DNA of 45,903 bases from a virus, in IMG/VR virus record IMGVR_UViG_3300025101_000044, positions 1-45,903 of that record. One strand, 5' to 3'. The notes beneath the pieces are model-generated. The model was given only the letters and a program-made list of their open reading frames with translations, did not search any database and was not told where the DNA came from. Below, in pieces: positions 41,441 to 45,903 of this stretch. The position numbers and the translations under genes are program-made. The first letter of the stretch is position 1; every line of letters starts with the position of its first letter.

Positions 41441-42583
41441 TTAATCTCTCCTTAGTTGTTTCTTAATCTTATCAATTCTCTTCTGTAATTTTGCCTGTTT
41501 TCTTGCTATCCTTCGCTCTCTACGGCTTGGTTTTGACGGCTTGGCCGACTTAGCCTTACGCTTGTTAATGACCTTAGAGGCTTCTATAAGCATTGAATGG
41601 TGTTGAGGTTCTGTGCTATCAACGATGTATTCTAATCTACCTGCTATTTCAGCATAAGATTTATTGAATTTCTCTCTTGCTTCATCTATTGATAATTCAT
41701 AAAAATTACAAAGAATATCAAAATCTTGTTCTTCTGTCCAAAGAACCTTTTTAGTTTTCTTAGGTTCTACAACAATAGAACGATTTACTGTTTCTACATC
41801 TAAATACTTAGACTCAGTTTTTCTTTTCCTTGTTCCCATATTTTTGATATGTCCATTCTTTAGTGCTACAAATGCTTCTGCTTTTTTCTTTGTTATCTTA
41901 TCACCAATTAAAGATTCCATATCAAATCTTCTTGGAGGCCAATAATCAAGGCCAAGTAATTCTCTTTGTTTCTTTGAATATCCATTATTATCGGATAATC
42001 CGGCTTTAAGCAATTTAGCATTAATAGTCTGCATTTGTTTTTCTTTCTTAGAACTGCTTTTAGGCTTCTTTCTAAGAACATACCATTGGCGTTCAACTGC
42101 TGGTGGGTTTCTTCCAAATGATACCCCAAGCCTTCTTGCTTCTTTAGCAGTTTTACAAGCCATTATTTGCTTCTTTTCTTCTTTCGTATATTTACTTCTT
42201 TTCATATTTTTCACTTCCTTATTTTTATTTTTCTTTTGAGATTTCATTACCTCTTGAATTTCTTTTGATGGAGTTTGTTTCAAAAGCAACTCCCATCTTT
42301 TAACATTGAGAGGCTTACCAAATATTTCACCGTAAGCCATCATAGTTTGTTTTTCAGTCATAAGATTAAGATGGCACTTATGTATAAAATCAATTTCTTC
42401 TTGGGGATAATCTACATTATTTTCAGTCAGCATTCTATATAATTTTTTAAGAGTGTTGCCCGAAACTGTTGTGTCAAACCTTCTGTTAAAGTTTCTCGCC
42501 ATTTTATCCCAAGATACCTTCCTTGCTGATGCTGAAACAACATATGCTATTTCCTCATTAGACCATTTATTTAACCAACTCAT
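41441..42583 (-). CDS. Basic protein with Myb/SANT-like repeats
   Basis: 380 residues, very basic. Three regions resemble Myb/SANT-type helical units with a leading Trp/Tyr: KWSNEEIAYVVSASA (N-terminus), KYTKEEKKQIMACKTAKEAR (about 130-150) and LWTEEQDFDILCNFYELSID (about 283-302). The C-terminal 45 residues are Lys/Arg-rich (ending KIKKQLRRD). Multiple units indicate sequence-specific DNA binding, probably a viral transcription regulator or nucleoid protein. It lies between the E1-like and JAMM genes and overlaps the former. Confidence 0.6.
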   Translation of the reverse strand: MSWLNKWSNEEIAYVVSASARKVSWDKMARNFNRRFDTTVSGNTLKKLYRMLTENNVDYPQEEIDFIHKCHLNLMTEKQTMMAYGEIFGKPLNVKRWELLLKQTPSKEIQEVMKSQKKNKNKEVKNMKRSKYTKEEKKQIMACKTAKEARRLGVSFGRNPPAVERQWYVLRKKPKSSSKKEKQMQTINAKLLKAGLSDNNGYSKKQRELLGLDYWPPRRFDMESLIGDKITKKKAEAFVALKNGHIKNMGTRKRKTESKYLDVETVNRSIVVEPKKTKKVLWTEEQDFDILCNFYELSIDEAREKFNKSYAEIAGRLEYIVDSTEPQHHSMLIEASKVINKRKAKSAKPSKPSRRERRIARKQAKLQKRIDKIKKQLRRD

Positions 42584-43146
42584 AGATTCACCACCATATA
42601 ATCTTTAACTTCATCATTATTTTGAAACCATCTTTGAATCCATTGTGCGCCCATTCCTGCAATAGCAACTTGCATAAAATGAACTCCCTCATTTGAACCA
42701 TTCCAAGAATCACCTTGACAAGAAAAAGACCGTTCTTCACCCGCTAAAAGCATATCATACATTTTCGGGTCGGCCTTATAACTTACTAAAGCGGCATTCC
42801 TACCTTGCGCTCGTAAATCAAGCCATTTAACACTTGTGTTGTATAAGGTCTTTCTCACGCCTAAGTTATCTACACAACAAATAACCAAGTCATATCCTTG
42901 CATTTGTTTTTCTGTTAGAATAGGGTATTGCGATGCGTTAGAAACAGAACCATAATAGGTGTCTTTCATAACTACTGCTTTGTTTAAACTAACATGGCCG
43001 CTACCAAAGTTTTGATATGGTAGATTTTTCTTTTCTACCACATCGGGGTCTGCTACTGTTATATCATACATTTCTACTTTATCTAAAAGAGGTATCAAGA
43101 AACTCCCAATACCACCTGCTCCAATTACTAATACTTTTCTTTTCAT
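42580..43146 (-). CDS. E1/ThiF-like adenylating enzyme
   Basis: 188 residues with a Rossmann ATP-binding motif VIGAGGIGSFLIPLL (7-21), ADPDVVEKKNLPYQNF (32-47, cf. family D-D-VE--NL-RQ, here Tyr for Arg), Lys56, and CCVDNLGVRKTLYN (Asp93, Arg98). This is the core of ThiF/MoeB/E1 enzymes, which adenylate the C-terminus of a ubiquitin-like protein. Cys143 (SFSCQGD) is a possible thioester residue. The protein is shorter than typical E1 or ThiF (about 240 or more). A JAMM protease is encoded nearby; no ubiquitin-like partner ending in Gly-Gly was found in the window. Confidence 0.8.
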   Translation of the reverse strand: MKRKVLVIGAGGIGSFLIPLLDKVEMYDITVADPDVVEKKNLPYQNFGSGHVSLNKAVVMKDTYYGSVSNASQYPILTEKQMQGYDLVICCVDNLGVRKTLYNTSVKWLDLRAQGRNAALVSYKADPKMYDMLLAGEERSFSCQGDSWNGSNEGVHFMQVAIAGMGAQWIQRWFQNNDEVKDYMVVNL

Positions 43147-43148
43147 TT

Positions 43149-43580
43149 TTATTCCTCCCTAAATTCTTCTCTTCTATAATGAATATCATTATCTAATATT
43201 CTCTTAACTGTTACTGCGTAAAAATTACCGCCTTTCTTTCCTCTATATCCTTCTGCATTCAGTCTTTTTGCTATAAGTGCATAGGATAAATGGCCTTTTC
43301 TTTCAACTCTCATTCTATCAATAAGGGCTTGTTCATCCCAATTGGGAATCAAATCCCCGCTATCGGTAGCATTCCACCCATAGATGTTATTTGTAAATCT
43401 TGTAAGGTTTTTCTTACAGTTAGCCATTCCCTTTTTAGTCGCATTTGAAATACTTTGCTTTTTTTCTGTTTTCATTTCTTCTTTAATGGCATTATACAAA
43501 TCAATATCTAAATTATTTCTTGAGCCTAAGTAATAACCTAAGACTAATCCTGTTCCTAATCCTACTAATGAATAAATCAT
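43149..43580 (-). CDS. Membrane-anchored protein with recombinase-type helix-turn-helix domain
   Basis: 143 residues. The N-terminus MIYSLVGLGTGLVLGYYLGS is a membrane anchor. The C-terminal domain WDEQALIDRMRVERKGHLSY onward (ALIAKRLNAEGYRGKKGG, TVKRILDN) matches the DNA-binding 'Recombinase' domain that follows the catalytic part of large serine recombinases. The catalytic domain is absent, so it cannot recombine DNA by itself. It may tether viral DNA to the membrane. Confidence 0.65.
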   Translation of the reverse strand: MIYSLVGLGTGLVLGYYLGSRNNLDIDLYNAIKEEMKTEKKQSISNATKKGMANCKKNLTRFTNNIYGWNATDSGDLIPNWDEQALIDRMRVERKGHLSYALIAKRLNAEGYRGKKGGNFYAVTVKRILDNDIHYRREEFREE

Positions 43581-43807
43581 TTTGATTCCTCCATGCTACT
43601 AAGCATATTAACTGCGATATACATTTCCATAAAGAAATTTAAAATCCAATCGTCTTTTTTGAGTAGTGTCATATTGTTTTCTAAATCAGCATTATACAAT
43701 CTATCTATATCTTTAACAATGTCTTCTTTTCTTTCTAAATACATCATTTCCGTATTGTGTCTTGATACTCTTATTTTTTCTAATTCTTCTTCTGTTCCTT
43801 TCCACAT
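43577..43807 (-). CDS. Helical acidic protein
   Basis: 76 residues from ATG 43807 (MWKGTEEELEKI), preceded by GGAGAGATTAAA. Mostly helical, with a Met/Phe-rich C-terminal helix (NFFMEMYIAVNML). Overlaps the next gene by 4 bases. Unknown function. Confidence 0.55.
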   Translation of the reverse strand: MWKGTEEELEKIRVSRHNTEMMYLERKEDIVKDIDRLYNADLENNMTLLKKDDWILNFFMEMYIAVNMLSSMEESK

Positions 43808-43808
43808 T

Positions 43809-44072
43809 TTAATCTCTCCTTCCTGCATGGGGTAAATCAATTTCTTTAATTTCCCAAATTCTGCCCTGTTTAATCAGTGGTTCAAGTTCGCCATACCAAA
43901 AAGAACCCCATTCATTTTCAAAGCCTTGAACATAGCCAAAATATAGAGGGTGTCCTCCATAATCTTCTTGTTCTATTTCAGTAGCAAACCAATACCAACC
44001 GCTAAACGATTCGTAGCCTTTGATTACTTCTTTATCTCCCACATACAATTTTCCATTTTTATTATTCAACAT
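43809..44072 (-). CDS. Small globular protein, DUF2958-like
   Basis: 87 residues, aromatic-rich: SGWYWFATEIEQ, then LYFGYVQGFENEWGSFWYGEL and a short helix. The order of W-W-aTE, FG-V-G-E-E-G-F and EL resembles DUF2958, a family common in mobile elements and phages. Function unknown. ATG 44072 shares its first base with the TFB stop. Confidence 0.5.
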   Translation of the reverse strand: MLNNKNGKLYVGDKEVIKGYESFSGWYWFATEIEQEDYGGHPLYFGYVQGFENEWGSFWYGELEPLIKQGRIWEIKEIDLPHAGRRD

Positions 44073-44920
44073 TATAATTCCTTTCCTTTTAGTTCTTCAA
44101 CTAATTCAACACCGATTAAATTCAGTATTGCTTTTGTTTGTTTCCAAACAATCCATCTTGAGAATCCTGTTTTCTCACATATTCTCTCTTTAGTAATATT
44201 ATCCTTAACATATACATTAGCCGCTATCCAAATAATAGAAGCGTAGTATGACCTACCTTTATTGAAGGTTGAGTTTACGACTACTGTTTCAAAATACTCT
44301 AATACCCGAATACATTGATTTCTAAATATCATGTCATCTGTTATTTTTGTTAATGTCTGTATCAAAGCATACTGCGGATTAATCGGTTTGTAATTAATGC
44401 TATTTCTATGAAACTGATTAATCTTCCTTACTAATCTTTTAACTGATTTAACATTAGGGTTAAATTCAGCGCATACATCTTTGATAGTGTGCGGTGTTCC
44501 ATTCTCTTTTAGAGCATAATAAACAACTGCGGTTGCTCTTGCTTCGTATTGACTTCTACCAAATATATTTCTATTTAGACAATCAATGTATAATTTTTCA
44601 ATTCTTGGTTGAAGAGAACTATTCGGTGCTACATTCGCCAATACCATATTACAAAATCTAATTCCATTTTGGATATGCTTAGGTAAAACACTATTCATTC
44701 CATACTTATTATACTTGAAAGAACCCTTTCCTGTTATTACAGAACCTAATTTATTTCTGTCCGGTGAATGAACCAATTCTCCTGTTGAATCAAGAATATG
44801 AACTGTCTCTTCAAACATTTCTGTTATCAAAACAAGTCCACAGTCTTTACAAACTGTTTCGCCAAGCCGTTCATTAAACTCATTGTTTTGGCTTCTGCAT
44901 TCTTCGCAAATTAATTTCAT
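44072..44920 (-). CDS. tfb: Transcription initiation factor B (TFB)
   Basis: 282 residues from ATG 44920, with GAGGGGA upstream. The N-terminal zinc ribbon has CEEC (7-10 region) and CKDC, followed by a B-reader/linker (SPDRNKLG) and two cyclin-like repeats with helices such as YEARATAVVYYAL and YYASIIWIAANVYV, then a recognition-type helix near FSRWIVWKQTKAIL. It would replace or compete with host TFB to direct RNA polymerase to viral promoters. It lies near the operon's upstream end, as expected of an early regulator. Confidence 0.9.
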   Translation of the reverse strand: MKLICEECRSQNNEFNERLGETVCKDCGLVLITEMFEETVHILDSTGELVHSPDRNKLGSVITGKGSFKYNKYGMNSVLPKHIQNGIRFCNMVLANVAPNSSLQPRIEKLYIDCLNRNIFGRSQYEARATAVVYYALKENGTPHTIKDVCAEFNPNVKSVKRLVRKINQFHRNSINYKPINPQYALIQTLTKITDDMIFRNQCIRVLEYFETVVVNSTFNKGRSYYASIIWIAANVYVKDNITKERICEKTGFSRWIVWKQTKAILNLIGVELVEELKGKEL

Positions 44921-45887
44921 TCCCCTCAATCCTATATTTATTCGCATCGTGTGTCATATATCCCCTGATAGTTGATACCATTTTTACTGTTATTAAATCA
45001 TTTAGAAGTGCTAATGCTCTACCTGCGAATTGGTCGCCTAATGGTGAATTATTCGCTACATTGTCTATACAAATCGGCCCACTCCAAAACTTGAAATCTT
45101 CTTTATTATCTTCAGTGATATTGAAATACTTTGTTCCTTCAACTTCACTAATGTTTCCAAGCATCCAATTCTGTTCTGCAAATTCAGCAACAACATCTTT
45201 CTTTGGTTGCCAAATATAAGTTGATACCATTTGTATTCCTGTCTTATATCTGTTATTAGTTAGTTTCCAATCGTAGCCTCTACCTCTAACATACATTGTA
45301 GTTAATACTCCGAGTTCATCATAAACTGCATGAATACGACCATCATGTTGTTTGCATAAATCCTTTACTAATTGTAATGCTCTTTCTTCAACCATATCTT
45401 GAGTTCTGTTCTGCATTAGAAATGCTCTCATAACTTTCTTTTCAGCAGTTGTTGGTTCTCGGCCAATTAGTTTCTTGAATAAATATTTTGGGCCAAGTTT
45501 TTTCCATGAACCTCTTGCTTTACCAAGATGATAAAAATTACAAAAAGTATCTAATTGTCTTGGGGTTATTTCTCCCCAAACACCATCGCTTATTTCCATA
45601 GCGAGCATATTATCATCTATTTGCACAACATTCAATCTAACTTCCACCTTTTCATAATCATGTCTAAAATGATATGGCGCACGATTCTCTAAACAATATC
45701 TAACATTTTCCGGTAGTGATAATGTTGAATATAAACTACTCAACAATACTTCCGGATTATCTTCAAAACAAGATTTGAAAGTTAGCCTTGCTAATGCTGA
45801 ACATATGGTAGCAAGGCTATATGATTTACCATTTAGTTGATACCTAATACCTTCTCGGCTTAATACAACAGGACAGGTTTTAATCAT
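44880..45887 (-). CDS. Large protein of unknown function
   Basis: 335 residues, mixed alpha/beta, Cys-containing but without regular zinc spacing. Recognisable pieces: EITPRQLDTFCNFYHLGKAR (helical), GREPTTAEKKVMRAFLMQN, and a beta-rich C-terminal half with PICIDNVANNSP. It overlaps the TFB start by 41 bases. As the first - strand gene in the window it could be early or regulatory, but I cannot assign a family. Confidence 0.6.
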   Translation of the reverse strand: MIKTCPVVLSREGIRYQLNGKSYSLATICSALARLTFKSCFEDNPEVLLSSLYSTLSLPENVRYCLENRAPYHFRHDYEKVEVRLNVVQIDDNMLAMEISDGVWGEITPRQLDTFCNFYHLGKARGSWKKLGPKYLFKKLIGREPTTAEKKVMRAFLMQNRTQDMVEERALQLVKDLCKQHDGRIHAVYDELGVLTTMYVRGRGYDWKLTNNRYKTGIQMVSTYIWQPKKDVVAEFAEQNWMLGNISEVEGTKYFNITEDNKEDFKFWSGPICIDNVANNSPLGDQFAGRALALLNDLITVKMVSTIRGYMTHDANKYRIEGNEINLRRMQKPKQ

Positions 45888-45900
45888 AACAACATGATTA
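45881..45900 (-). promoter_or_regulatory. Palindrome over the start codon of the 44880-45887 gene
   Basis: TAATCAT (45881-45887) and ATGATTA (45894-45900) are inverted repeats separated by 6 bases. The start codon lies in the first arm as read on the - strand, so an RNA stem could mask it. The upstream region beyond 45903 is not visible. Confidence 0.4.
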
Positions 45901-45903
45901 AAT

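Noticed and set aside
40855-43146. PRTRC-type system
   Set aside because: A ThiF-like and a JAMM protein are present, but the ParB and other PRTRC components were not recognised.
43149-43580. Functional serine recombinase or integrase
   Set aside because: The catalytic resolvase domain is missing; only the DNA-binding domain and a membrane segment remain, so this is not evidence of lysogeny.

Overview
The window is AT-rich, densely coding DNA from a tailed archaeal virus. It holds tail-morphogenesis genes like those of tailed phages: adaptor, tail tube, tail chaperone with a frameshift site, tape measure and fibres. It also holds an archaeal/eukaryotic-type replication and transcription set: B-family polymerase, sliding clamp, RFC clamp loader, PriS-type primase, ATP-dependent ligase, XPF-type nuclease, TFB and a PC4-like protein. 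A GroEL/GroES pair is present. This combination best fits a magrovirus-like virus of marine Group II Euryarchaeota (Poseidoniales) or a relative. That assignment rests on gene content recalled from the literature, not on a database search. I see no integrase, tRNA, rRNA or CRISPR array. The terminase, portal and capsid genes would lie outside the window, probably left of base 1.

Layout. Bases 1-18456 (+ strand) are the late tail module: end of an upstream gene, head-tail adaptor, small helical protein, tail-completion protein, tail tube protein, G/GT-type tail assembly chaperone with an A AAA AAC slippery site, tape measure, distal tail protein, LamG-type lectin, a 2199-residue hub/tail protein, and three fibre-type proteins. 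Bases 18457-18522 hold two hairpins where the two transcription units converge. Bases 18518-45887 (- strand) are a long operon-like run of replication, repair, transcription and accessory genes. Most of these overlap their neighbours by 4 bases or a little more (ATGA, TAATG, TTGA), with strong Shine-Dalgarno sites placed inside the end of the preceding gene.

How the genes work together. A TFB, a PC4-like protein and Myb/SANT-type and winged-helix proteins could redirect host transcription. A primase that appears to combine the PriS catalytic core with the PriL Fe-S domain, a P-loop helicase, split PolB, the clamp and an RFC-S/RFC-L pair would form the replisome. Two PIP boxes, at the ends of PolB-C and RFC-L, tie polymerase and loader to the clamp. 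An SSB, a Sak4-like ATPase, a Cas4-like nuclease, an XPF-HhH nuclease, a DEDDy exonuclease and a ligase would do recombination and repair. The chaperonin pair probably folds virion proteins.

Most unusual points: PolB is cut just before catalytic motif C and the gap is filled by seven tiny genes; an E1/ThiF-like enzyme and a JAMM protease lie close together; two proteins look like histone folds; two LAGLIDADG-type proteins have lost their catalytic acid; and a textbook -1 frameshift site joins the tail chaperone genes. Domain calls come from reading motifs by eye.
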